DNA from: Dehalococcoidia bacterium
Lineage (GTDB): Bacteria; Chloroflexota; Dehalococcoidia; Dehalococcoidales; E44-bin46
Direction of reading: 5' to 3'
Assembly: GCA_004376105.1 (NCBI GenBank)
Contig: SOKA01000051.1
Coordinates: 1-20,141, forward strand
DNA length: 20,141 nt
Each line of letters begins with the position of its first letter. Within the stretch, counting starts at the first letter, position 1. Under the pieces are notes generated by a model, which was not told the DNA's origin, did no database searches, and saw only the letters and a list, made by a program, of their open reading frames with translations. Below, in pieces: positions 1-7,620 of the stretch. The translations under genes and the position numbers were made by a program.

Positions 1-41
1 TCTCTGGCAGGCTCCTTTCAACTTTCTTAGATTGATATAAC

Positions 42-1097
42 CTACACATCTGGTTCTACTATTATCTTAATCTCATCATGACTTGGCGAAGTGAGTACAT
101 CAAATCCCCTTTTGACAATATCGCTCAACTTAATCTTAGATGTTATTATTTCTGTAACTGGCAAAAGGCGTCTTTTCAAGAATTCCATGACCATGGGAAA
201 TTCATCGTGGTAGTAGCAAAAGCTACCTTGTAAACTGTATTCACCAAGAGTAAAAAGTGAGGGAACAATCGGGACTTCATGTACAAGAAGCCCAACAACA
301 ATGATTTGACCTCTGGGTCGAAGAAAGCCAGGCGCACTTTGAAAAGCCTGGGGTGTTCCAGAACACTCAAATACGACATCAACTCCCACTCCATCGGTCA
401 GCTCGAACACTTTTTCTTTCAAGTCTGGAACCTCTGCGGGACTAAACACATAGTCAGCCCCGAGCTTCATTGCCACTTCACCTCGTTTTTTATTCTTCCC
501 CCTAGTAGCAATAATTAATCCCGCGCCAGCATTCTTTAGGTGGGTTATAGCCCCAAGACCTATCATGCCACAGCCTAACACCATTACTCTATCTCTGGGC
601 TTAAAAATTGACATCCTAACCGCATGTAGTGAAACAGCAAGGGGTTCAACCAGCGTTCCCTCCTCAAAGGACAGTTCGTCCGGAAGAGAATATAACCTAT
701 AATCCGGATAGCGAACTCTTACAAACTTGGCAAAGCCTCCGGCATTCTCCAAGCCGGGACGGCAACCTATCTCTTCCTCCAAGCAGTGCGGGCAAGCCGA
801 CGGAAACGCATGCTTACAGGCATAGCACTCACCACACTCGTATAACTCGTTGCATACTACCCTGTCCCCCACCTTCCAACCCTTCACATTCTTACCCACT
901 TTGGCCAGAACCCCGGAAAACTCATGCCCCAAATAGGTTCCTGGTTGTATAAGGTCACGAGTTCTATATGAACCCACATCACTTCCACAAATTCCGCAGT
1001 ATCTAACCTCTACTAGCACCTCATCATCAGAGATTTCAGGGACCGGTACTTCTTCAAGAACAAGCTCTTTGACTCCTTTTAATAGTGCTGCTTTCAA
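42..1097 (-). CDS. Zinc-dependent medium-chain alcohol/polyol dehydrogenase
   Basis: A 351-residue cytosolic NAD(P)-dependent dehydrogenase of the medium-chain (MDR) superfamily, close to sorbitol/threonine/butanediol dehydrogenases. Visible motifs: catalytic zinc ligands C37 (CGICGSD), H58-E59 (GHE) and E151 (EP); the structural-zinc quartet C88, C91, C94, C102; and a Rossmann motif GCGMIGLG at about 175-182. Length is normal for the family. The start is TTG at 1097: a near-perfect Shine-Dalgarno (AGGAGGTG) lies about five bases upstream, and no ATG is equally well placed. It is the last gene seen of the operon after the glycyl radical enzyme and its activase, so it may oxidise or reduce the radical enzyme's substrate or product; that is inference. 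The exact substrate cannot be read from the sequence. Confidence 0.9.
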   Translation of the reverse strand: MKAALLKGVKELVLEEVPVPEISDDEVLVEVRYCGICGSDVGSYRTRDLIQPGTYLGHEFSGVLAKVGKNVKGWKVGDRVVCNELYECGECYACKHAFPSACPHCLEEEIGCRPGLENAGGFAKFVRVRYPDYRLYSLPDELSFEEGTLVEPLAVSLHAVRMSIFKPRDRVMVLGCGMIGLGAITHLKNAGAGLIIATRGKNKKRGEVAMKLGADYVFSPAEVPDLKEKVFELTDGVGVDVVFECSGTPQAFQSAPGFLRPRGQIIVVGLLVHEVPIVPSLFTLGEYSLQGSFCYYHDEFPMVMEFLKRRLLPVTEIITSKIKLSDIVKRGFDVLTSPSHDEIKIIVEPDV

Positions 1098-1198
1098 GTT
1101 TTCACCTCCTGAAGGTATACTAAATTTTCTGTATCTTTGCTAAACGAGGATAGCATAACATTCCCTTCCTGAAAATCGTCGCAAAAATGGCAAAGTCT

Positions 1199-2158
1199 TC
1201 AGAATACCCCGGTCATTTCCTTTAGTCCAAACGATTCTACTATATTCCTAAGCCTCTCCATTTGTTCATCGGTAGGCGGTCTGGTATCTTTGAGTTCGTA
1301 TTCCATACCTAATTGTCTATATTTAGATGATCCGAGCCCATGATAAGGCAGAAGCTCCATCATTTTGCCGCCCGATTCAGCCACAAACCTCGCTGTGGCT
1401 TCTATGTTATCTTCAGAATCATTGCTACCCGGAATTATTGCGGTGCGTACTATAACTTCACAGTTCACCTCGCCAGAGAGAACCCTCCTAGCGTTACTCA
1501 AAATCAGCTCGTTTGAGACTCCGGTGAGTTCCTTATGCCTCGCAGGGTCCATGTGCTTGATGTCGTAATACATCAAGTCTACATATTCTGAGATTTGTTT
1601 CAGGTGTTCCCCCGGCGCATGTCCACACGTCTCTAAAGCGGTATGTAAAAACCGCTCTTTACATCTCTTGAGGAGCTGCAAAACAAACTCAAATTGCATC
1701 AAGGGCTCACCACCGCCCACGGTAATCCCCCCACCCGACCTATTGTAAAAGAGCCTATCTTTTTCGACCTCGTCCAACACCTCTTCTACTGTCATTCTCT
1801 TCCCAAGGATAGTTCGAGCCCCATATAGGCAAGCTTCGGCACACTTCCCACAATTCGCGCAAAGCTTCCTGTCTGTCTGGGCTTTACCTTCTTCTGATAA
1901 GGTAATTGCTCCCTCGGGACAAGCTTCTACACATGGAGCCCTACACTTGTCGGCACCGACGCACTTAACACTTATGAAGCGAAGCTGGGGATAAGATTTT
2001 TGTCCTTCTGGATTGCAACACCATTTACATGCCAGTGAGCATCCTTGCATAAAGACGAGGGTTCTGATCCCAGGTCCATCGTGAATGGAAAATCTCTGTA
2101 TATTGAATACCAATCCCGTAGTTTCCTTAGGCTCATTTAGAACATCTCCATTTCGCAC
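1199..2158 (-). CDS. Glycyl radical enzyme activase (radical SAM)
   Basis: A 319-residue radical S-adenosylmethionine enzyme that installs the glycyl radical on its partner GRE, encoded immediately upstream in transcription. The radical-SAM cluster motif is C40-x3-C44-x2-C47. It is followed by a ferredoxin-like insert with two further Fe-S sets: C66/C72/C76/C80 and C100/C103/C106/C110. The GGGEP SAM-binding motif follows at about 148. The double-cluster insert is typical of activases of the glycerol-dehydratase, decarboxylase and benzylsuccinate synthase types and absent from classical PflA. The start is GTG at 2158, preceded by AGAGGGGG about 11 bases upstream; no in-frame ATG is nearby. A strong hairpin lies between it and the GRE gene, which would lower its expression relative to the GRE. 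Confidence 0.95.
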   Translation of the reverse strand: MRNGDVLNEPKETTGLVFNIQRFSIHDGPGIRTLVFMQGCSLACKWCCNPEGQKSYPQLRFISVKCVGADKCRAPCVEACPEGAITLSEEGKAQTDRKLCANCGKCAEACLYGARTILGKRMTVEEVLDEVEKDRLFYNRSGGGITVGGGEPLMQFEFVLQLLKRCKERFLHTALETCGHAPGEHLKQISEYVDLMYYDIKHMDPARHKELTGVSNELILSNARRVLSGEVNCEVIVRTAIIPGSNDSEDNIEATARFVAESGGKMMELLPYHGLGSSKYRQLGMEYELKDTRPPTDEQMERLRNIVESFGLKEMTGVF

Positions 2159-2198
2159 CTACTGTATGTCCCCCTCTAGGAATAATCCGGAAACAAAT

Positions 2199-2234
2199 AT
2201 AACCCCCAGCGCCTATATATGTGCTGGGGGTTAT
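2199..2234 (-). terminator. Intercistronic hairpin between GRE and activase genes
   Basis: A perfect 12-bp inverted repeat: arms 2199-2210 (ATAACCCCCAGC) and 2223-2234 (GCTGGGGGTTAT) around a 12-nt loop that can add one more C-G pair. On the transcribed minus strand the stem is followed by a T-rich but interrupted stretch (ATATTTGTTT). It could be a partial Rho-independent terminator or an RNA-stabilising 3' end for the GRE message. Either role would set a high GRE-to-activase ratio. Confidence 0.65.
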
Positions 2235-2251
2235 GTTAGGCTTAACCCCTG

Positions 2252-4717
2252 TCACATGCTATGCTCTGTCCTCATAATGATATCCTCTTGGACGGCGGGA
2301 TCCAGTGAGACGAACAGGGCGCTATATCCGGCTACTCTTACCATTAGATCGGCATACTTTTCCGGGTACTTTTGTGCCTCCCTCAGGGTCTCAACAGATA
2401 CCACATTGAACTGGATATGCATCCCCTTAAGGTCAAAGTATGTCTTGATAAGCGCTGCCAGCTTTCTTAGCCCAGATATATCTTTGAGGATAATGGGGTT
2501 AAACTTCTGGTTGAGCAACGTTCCATTATCACCTAAGACATGGTCCAGCTTGGCTACCGACTTTACGGCCGCCGTCGGACCCTTAACATCAGTACCCCGT
2601 GTTGGTGAACAACCCTCAGCAGTTGGTACATTAGCCTTTCTTCCGTCTGGAGTGGCTCCAATTATTTCCCCCATGGGGACGTTCTGTGACACTGGGAGTA
2701 AGGCAAACCCTCCTCTTCCCCCAGTCCAACTGGTGTAGCCACGCACATCCCTCATTGCGTGACCGGTTGGCTCTTTCACCAGGAGATCAACATAATCATC
2801 ATCGTTTCCGTATTTTGGTGCCGCCAGAAGCATCTGTTGTATCTCTGGTCCGGTTGGCGTCGTAGAGGTATCCTCAAAGTTTGTCTCCAGGGCATGCATA
2901 ATCTGGGCACCGGTAAGCTTCTTCTCTTCAAACACGAGCTTCTTGATGGCGGCCAGGGAGTTTCCTACATTAGCCATTCCCACACCTCGTAAAAAGGTGG
3001 TATTATAGTGAGCTCCACCCCACTCAATATCCTTACCCGTCTGGATGCAGTCATCCATCAATGCTGACGCATATGGTGTTGGCGTCATCTCGGCATAGGC
3101 TTTATCGGTGCATATCAGCCCTATGATTCCCTGCCGGTCATAGTATTCTAGCTGATGTTTAACCGCCGCCATCAATTCGTCAAATGATTCAAATGTAGAC
3201 AGGTCTTTGTTTCCTGGGTTAGGACACAGTTGAATCCCAGTCCGTGGGTCTCTACCATTAAATAGGGTTACCTCCAAAACCTTTTGCATATTGTAGCCAG
3301 CAGAAACACCTTCTCTTCGAGAATTTCCCGGCTCAGTTGGTGAAACACAACCGTCAATAGCATAATCGTAGGAATCCTCTAGGCTTATGCCCACGCCCAT
3401 TTGCGATGGGATTATGAGTTCATCATTGTACATTGCTGGTTGGCCACCGCGGTGGATATTGATGACCTCACAGCATTTCAATAGAAAGTCATCAGGGCAC
3501 TCATTCCACCAGCGCACTGATACCGAGGGCTGTATAACTTTCTGGTTGGCCGTCGCCTCCAGTACCAACCATGAGAGGTCATTGATGGCCGATTTCCCAT
3601 CTATTGTTTGTCCGCCAACTGTTAGTTGTTGGAACATGGGGTAGCCCATCACCACTCGGGTAGCGGCCCAATCTCTTACTTTATTTATCTCGGTGGTCTT
3701 AATCCATAGGCACTCCAGCAGTTCTACCACTTCTTCCGGGGTAATCCTCCCCGCATCAATATCTTTCTGGTAAAACGGATACATGAACTGGTCAAATCTG
3801 CCATAGCCCATAGAATGTCCGTTAGATTCAATTTGAACAATTAGGTGGGCAAACCATAAAGATTGCATTGCTTCCCAGAATGTTCGCGGTGGGTTACCCG
3901 GCACCCGTTCACAATGCTCGGCAATCTTAATCAACTCAGCTTTACGCTTTGAATCTGTCTCCTTATCAGCCATCTTTCTGGCCAATACCGCATACCTTTG
4001 GGCAAAGTTGATAGCTGCCTTCAGTGCAATAACCACCGCTTTTAAGAAATCTCTCTGCTCAATAGCCCCACGCTCCCACATCTTCAAGTCCTTAATCCTA
4101 TCCTCTGCCTCCTTGACTATCCCGTACATGCCTTTGTTGAGAACTTTCGGGTAATCTACAATAAAGTGTCCTGAGCCACCACCCTCACCAAATGTGTAAA
4201 GCTCAAGGGCTTCAACTTCATAGTACGCCTTATATGTCTCCTCAGGGAAGAGGCTATGCTTATACTCAACCATCGTTTTTCCCTTCCACCACTCTCCTAC
4301 TTGCCTCAGAACCTTCTCATCCGCTTCGCTTACCCGGAATGGGTCTCCCGGTCGTTCCTCAAACCTATATGGCTTGCCGTCCAGCTCGTCTAGAATGAAC
4401 TGGGTATAGAATTCAGGGAACACGGGAGCGGCTCGCACATCACTGGCCTGGTTGCCCACAAGAAGCTCACCGGGACGGATGAATATACTCATTCCGTCCA
4501 GTATCTTTTCTAGGGCCTTCGCCCTGCGTATCACTAAGGGTTGCCCTTCGGTTTCTTGCCACGATTCTGTATATAGGCGAGCCCTCTCCGAGCAGAGCTT
4601 GGGGGTGACGGCAAGCATTGTATCCCTTAGCTCTCTGGTTCTCTCGGTAATCGGTTGTTTAAGTTTAGGGTCGGTGACAAGTTCCGTTTTTATTTTTTCT
4701 AAATAAGACTTTTCCAT
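2252..4717 (-). CDS. Glycyl radical enzyme of unassigned substrate (PFL-like superfamily)
   Basis: An 821-residue catalytic subunit of an oxygen-sensitive glycyl radical enzyme. The C-terminal radical motif is RVAGYSA with the radical glycine at G797. The active-site thiyl cysteine is C457 in YAIDGCVSP. Other family landmarks are GHFIVDY (H184, D188) and the NDE motif at about 431-433. The RVAGYS end resembles the glycerol dehydratase/CutC/arylacetate decarboxylase side of the family. However, the residue two after the cysteine is Ser459 instead of the catalytic Glu of GCVEP enzymes. The residue before it is Gly, not the second Cys of pyruvate formate-lyase (CCVSP). It is therefore unlikely to be a PFL despite the usual automatic label. 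Start ATG has GAAGGA eight bases upstream. It is first in an operon with an activase and an alcohol dehydrogenase. No microcompartment genes or small XSS-type subunits are visible. Confidence 0.93.
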   Translation of the reverse strand: MEKSYLEKIKTELVTDPKLKQPITERTRELRDTMLAVTPKLCSERARLYTESWQETEGQPLVIRRAKALEKILDGMSIFIRPGELLVGNQASDVRAAPVFPEFYTQFILDELDGKPYRFEERPGDPFRVSEADEKVLRQVGEWWKGKTMVEYKHSLFPEETYKAYYEVEALELYTFGEGGGSGHFIVDYPKVLNKGMYGIVKEAEDRIKDLKMWERGAIEQRDFLKAVVIALKAAINFAQRYAVLARKMADKETDSKRKAELIKIAEHCERVPGNPPRTFWEAMQSLWFAHLIVQIESNGHSMGYGRFDQFMYPFYQKDIDAGRITPEEVVELLECLWIKTTEINKVRDWAATRVVMGYPMFQQLTVGGQTIDGKSAINDLSWLVLEATANQKVIQPSVSVRWWNECPDDFLLKCCEVINIHRGGQPAMYNDELIIPSQMGVGISLEDSYDYAIDGCVSPTEPGNSRREGVSAGYNMQKVLEVTLFNGRDPRTGIQLCPNPGNKDLSTFESFDELMAAVKHQLEYYDRQGIIGLICTDKAYAEMTPTPYASALMDDCIQTGKDIEWGGAHYNTTFLRGVGMANVGNSLAAIKKLVFEEKKLTGAQIMHALETNFEDTSTTPTGPEIQQMLLAAPKYGNDDDYVDLLVKEPTGHAMRDVRGYTSWTGGRGGFALLPVSQNVPMGEIIGATPDGRKANVPTAEGCSPTRGTDVKGPTAAVKSVAKLDHVLGDNGTLLNQKFNPIILKDISGLRKLAALIKTYFDLKGMHIQFNVVSVETLREAQKYPEKYADLMVRVAGYSALFVSLDPAVQEDIIMRTEHSM

Positions 4718-4814
4718 CTTCTTAATCCTTCTTTTGAGTCAACCCCCTGTCTGTCTCACTTCACAAGGCAAACAATATAAGGTATAACCACATCCTTTAA
4801 TACTGCCCTGTAGT

Positions 4815-5069
4815 GTGTCATCAGCAACATGGGCACAATTCAATAACGGACATTCTAAGGAGCTGAGCTGTCTTTGTCAAGCTGCTTTAGTAGCTATCCA
4901 CCTTATGCCGGCGTGCCTCACACCCATAAATGGTCTACCCAGAGCACTTATCGAGTTGTGCATTGAACGTTTCGCCCTTTTGTTGGATGCTCACAGCAAG
5001 TCAGATTCAGGAAAAGCAAAATTACTCCCCGAGTGGCTTGAAAGTGATGTGGCCGAAATCATGGAATAA
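4815..5069 (+). CDS. Doubtful small ORF, no recognised family
   Basis: An 84-codon plus-strand frame starting with GTG, sitting in the 356-bp gap (4718-5073) between the GRE and prepilin peptidase genes and ending four bases before the latter's stop codon. The product would be a soluble, mostly helical protein with several Cys residues and an acidic C-terminus. There is no clear Shine-Dalgarno and no family is recognised. In favour: it does not overlap any gene and has a protein-like composition. Against: it opposes both neighbours and lies where the GRE promoter should be. Apart from this, only the GRE upstream region is seen in this gap. Confidence 0.2.
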   Translation: MSSATWAQFNNGHSKELSCLCQAALVAIHLMPACLTPINGLPRALIELCIERFALLLDAHSKSDSGKAKLLPEWLESDVAEIME

Positions 5070-5073
5070 GTCA

Positions 5074-5811
5074 TTAGAAAAAACTCAGGTACCAGGTTAT
5101 AAGGCCATATCCCCAGAGGACGGTGACCATGGTGGCTACGGAAAGAAAGGGACCGAAGGCTATAGCTTCCTTTCTTCCCTTGACTTTGAGGGCTAACAAT
5201 ATTCCGGCTACTAATCCACCACCTACTATGGCTAAAAGCAATGCCACCAGTATCCTGGGGAAGCCAACTATGACTCCCACTAGCCCTGCCATTTTAACAT
5301 CCCCCCAACCTATCCCTCCCCTGAAGGTCAAAGCAAGGAGAAGCATCACTACCAGCCCCAGCCCGCCTCCGATAAGCGCCTTGAAAATCCCAGGGTCAGA
5401 GGTAAAGGCAGCAATAATTAGGGCGGTAGCGGTAGCAGGGTAGACTACTTTGTTTAAGATAAGCCCGTGCTCTAGGTCAATTACCATGATAATAATCAGC
5501 AGGCAAAAGTAAAAGCTCATAATGCCAAGCTCAGGGGTGAGGCCATACCGCCACCAGAGAAAAGCAAACATAAGCCCTGTCCCCAGCTCAACCCATAGCA
5601 CACGTCGTGGAATAGGCGCCCGGCAATAGCGGCACCGACCACGCAGCCAGAGATAGCTGAATACCGGAATTAGGTCTTTAGGAGCTAGGCGGCGTTGGCA
5701 AGTAGGACAATGGGAGGCAGGATGCAGCAAAGACTTCCCTACTGGTAGGCGGTCAATACAAACATTAAGGAAGCTGCCGATAACTACACCAACTAAGCCA
5801 AATATAACCAC
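5074..5811 (-). CDS. pilD: Type IV prepilin peptidase / N-methylase PilD
   Basis: A 245-residue polytopic membrane aspartyl protease that cleaves the leader of type IV prepilins and methylates the new N-terminus. It has the N-terminal GSFLNV...RLP segment, two zinc-binding CxxC pairs (C35/C38 and C60/C63) in the cytoplasmic methylase loop, and the two catalytic aspartates D112 (in IDLEH) and D171 (GWGDVK). About seven hydrophobic segments span the rest, and a C-terminal FGPF motif is present at about 219. Length is normal. The start is GTG at 5811, with an in-frame TGA directly upstream and AGAGGG seven bases before it. It diverges from the pilin gene across a 240-bp intergenic region. Its substrates should be the pilin and the minor pilins encoded in this window. 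Confidence 0.95.
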   Translation of the reverse strand: MVIFGLVGVVIGSFLNVCIDRLPVGKSLLHPASHCPTCQRRLAPKDLIPVFSYLWLRGRCRYCRAPIPRRVLWVELGTGLMFAFLWWRYGLTPELGIMSFYFCLLIIIMVIDLEHGLILNKVVYPATATALIIAAFTSDPGIFKALIGGGLGLVVMLLLALTFRGGIGWGDVKMAGLVGVIVGFPRILVALLLAIVGGGLVAGILLALKVKGRKEAIAFGPFLSVATMVTVLWGYGLITWYLSFF

Positions 5812-5921
5812 TCAATAACCCTCTTTTGAATTTTGAGTATTACCCTTGGTCAAGTCAATAGGACTTTTTACCCAGAGAGAAGGTTACTAATGGCCTATTT
5901 ACCAACGGGTTGGGCGGTGGG

Positions 5922-5966
5922 ATACTTTATATTACTTTATATTAGTGTAGATTGGATATTACTTTA
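5922..5966 (+). promoter_or_regulatory. Repeated TACTTT elements upstream of pilA
   Basis: The pilD-pilA intergenic region holds three TACTTT cores, at 5923, 5933 and 5960. Two of these lie in a longer shared unit, ATATTACTTT, at 5929-5938 and 5956-5965. A short CCAAC/GTTGG inverted repeat sits just upstream at 5902-5913. The same unit occurs upstream of pilB, and a one-base variant occurs three times upstream of the response regulator gene. No clear sigma-70 pair could be assigned. The role as a regulator binding site is inferred. Confidence 0.45.
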
Positions 5967-6051
5967 GGTTGGATTTCTTTAGGGACAAAGGTCAGTGGGG
6001 CTGTGATTTTCTAGCCGATACCTAATCCCCAGAAAAAGGAGGCGATAAAGA

Positions 6052-6462
6052 GTGAAAGGGTTTATGAAGCGATTCCGCTATGGTGAGAAGGGCTTTACCC
6101 TGGTCGAGCTGCTGGTAGTAATTGCTATCGTCGGTGTTCTCGCCGCCGTAGTCATCCCTAATGTGGGCAGATTCATTGGCAGGGGTAGGACCGAGTCTTA
6201 TGCGGCTGAACTGCACAATGTCCAAACAGCAGTAATGGCAATGCTAACCGAGAGTGCGACTGGCGAGTTGGACGCTGCGGTTGACGCTACCAAAGATATG
6301 GAGACAGTGCTGACTGATAGTGGGGCTAAGAATTTGAGCCAGTACCTAACTGGGCTGGGGGATGACCCGGACACGGCTGGAACAGAGACGACATGTGTGA
6401 CGTCTGGCTGCAGCTATGCATTTGACGTAAATGGGACGGTGACTCAAACCACACCTCAATAG
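6052..6462 (+). CDS. pilA: Type IV major pilin (PilA/PilE-like)
   Basis: A 136-residue class III-signal prepilin. A short basic leader ends in GEKG, with predicted PilD cleavage between G14 and F15; Glu at +5 (E19) and the hydrophobic alpha-1 helix FTLVELLVVIAIVGVLAAVV follow. The small globular head has one possible disulfide (C115-C120) near the C-terminus, as in many D-region pilins. The start is GTG at 6052 with AAGGAGG nine bases upstream; the ATG at 6064 would be too far for that site. It is the only plus-strand pilus gene, convergent with pilT and divergent from pilD. It is therefore transcribed on its own, which suits a highly expressed structural subunit. The 93-bp gap to pilT has weak inverted repeats but no obvious T-tract terminator. 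Confidence 0.93.
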   Translation: MKGFMKRFRYGEKGFTLVELLVVIAIVGVLAAVVIPNVGRFIGRGRTESYAAELHNVQTAVMAMLTESATGELDAAVDATKDMETVLTDSGAKNLSQYLTGLGDDPDTAGTETTCVTSGCSYAFDVNGTVTQTTPQ

Positions 6463-6555
6463 TGCTTAGCTAGCAGGTTTAGAACTTTAGTCAAAATTAA
6501 AAAGCAAATTATAGGCTTATCGGTGAAGTTACCTATGCTTCCATTTCAGGGGAGG

Positions 6556-7620
6556 TTATTGTGCTTCACCCATAAGCTTTTCTACTTCGTCTCGGTCATT
6601 ACAGAAGCTAAACAGGTTTTCACTGCTGATCACTCCCCTGTGGTGAAGGTTGACCAGTGATTGGTCAAGCAGCACCATCCCAAGTTGAGTGTGAGTGCGA
6701 ATTACATTAGGGAGCTGATAAATCTTGCCCTCACGGATAAGGTTCTTTACCGCTGAGTTAGCCAGCATAATCTCAACAGCAGCTATCCTTCCCGAGCCAT
6801 CAATCCTGGGGACAAGTGTTTGACATAGAACGCCAAGGAGTAAAGAGGCAAGCCGCGTCTGAGCCAGATGGCGCTCATGGGGTGGGAACAAGTCTATTAT
6901 CCGCTCCATAGTCTGGGTGGCACTTGGGGCGTGACCGGTAGTTAATATCAAATGCCCAGTTTCAGCTATGGTAAGCACTGCTGCTGCCGTTTCTGTATCT
7001 CTCATCTCACCAACCAGAATTACATCCGGGTCATGCCTCAGTACATGCCTCAGTGCCTCGGCGAAGGATAGGGTATCACTGCCTAGCTCCCGCTGAGTTA
7101 TAGCACACTTTATGCTGGGATAGACATATTCTATTGGGTCTTCAACAGTAACCACATGGCGGCTTTCGCTAGCATTCAGATACTGGATCATAGCTGCCAA
7201 TGTGGTAGTTTTGCCACTGCCGGTAGGTCCGCTAATCACCACCAGCCCTCTGGGTCTGAGAATCAGCTCTTTACAGACATGGGGTAATCCCAGTTCATCT
7301 ATAGTCGGGATGGTTAGTGGCAACAAACGAATGGCAAGACTAATCGCCCCGCGTTGCCGAGCAGCATTGCATCGGATTCGGCCAACATCAGGTAGGCTGT
7401 AGCCGAAATCCAGCTCCAGACAGTGATGAAAATCCTCTCTTTCCTCAGGTGTGGTTATCTGGACAAATGCCTGGTTGATGTCATCAGGCGTTAATAATGG
7501 CATATCTGCTATTGCCTCAAGAGAGCCATTAACCCGCAACATAGGCGGACTGGCAGCAATGAGGTGCAAATCAGAGGCAGCCTTCGCTTTCGCCAAATTA
7601 AGTAGCGAGAAAATATCCAC
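6556..7620 (-). CDS. pilT: Type IV pilus retraction ATPase PilT
   Basis: A cytoplasmic hexameric ATPase that depolymerises the pilus. In numbering from the upstream GTG at 7629: Walker A GPTGSGKT at 134-141, Walker B DPDVILVGE at 200-208, His box GHLILTTGH, and a version of the PilT-specific AIRNLIRE motif (AVKNLIRE, about 293-300) near the C-terminus. I prefer the start at GTG 7620: the protein then begins like other PilT proteins (MDI...), a G-rich Shine-Dalgarno (GGGGGTGG) is about five bases upstream, and the codon overlaps the preceding stop as TAGTG, implying translational coupling. This gives 354 residues. The usual TLHTNSA after the His box reads TGHAPSA here. It is the last gene of the pil run. 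Confidence 0.95.
   Translation of the reverse strand: MDIFSLLNLAKAKAASDLHLIAASPPMLRVNGSLEAIADMPLLTPDDINQAFVQITTPEEREDFHHCLELDFGYSLPDVGRIRCNAARQRGAISLAIRLLPLTIPTIDELGLPHVCKELILRPRGLVVISGPTGSGKTTTLAAMIQYLNASESRHVVTVEDPIEYVYPSIKCAITQRELGSDTLSFAEALRHVLRHDPDVILVGEMRDTETAAAVLTIAETGHLILTTGHAPSATQTMERIIDLFPPHERHLAQTRLASLLLGVLCQTLVPRIDGSGRIAAVEIMLANSAVKNLIREGKIYQLPNVIRTHTQLGMVLLDQSLVNLHHRGVISSENLFSFCNDRDEVEKLMGEAQ

Noticed and set aside
2252..4717. Calling the GRE pyruvate formate-lyase
   Set aside because: It lacks the adjacent cysteine pair needed for the PFL mechanism and has an RVAGYS-type radical motif.
6463..6570. Inverted repeats (GGTGAAG with CTTCACC) between pilA and pilT as a shared terminator
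   Set aside because: The loop is about 35 nt, one arm lies inside pilT and there is no T-tract.
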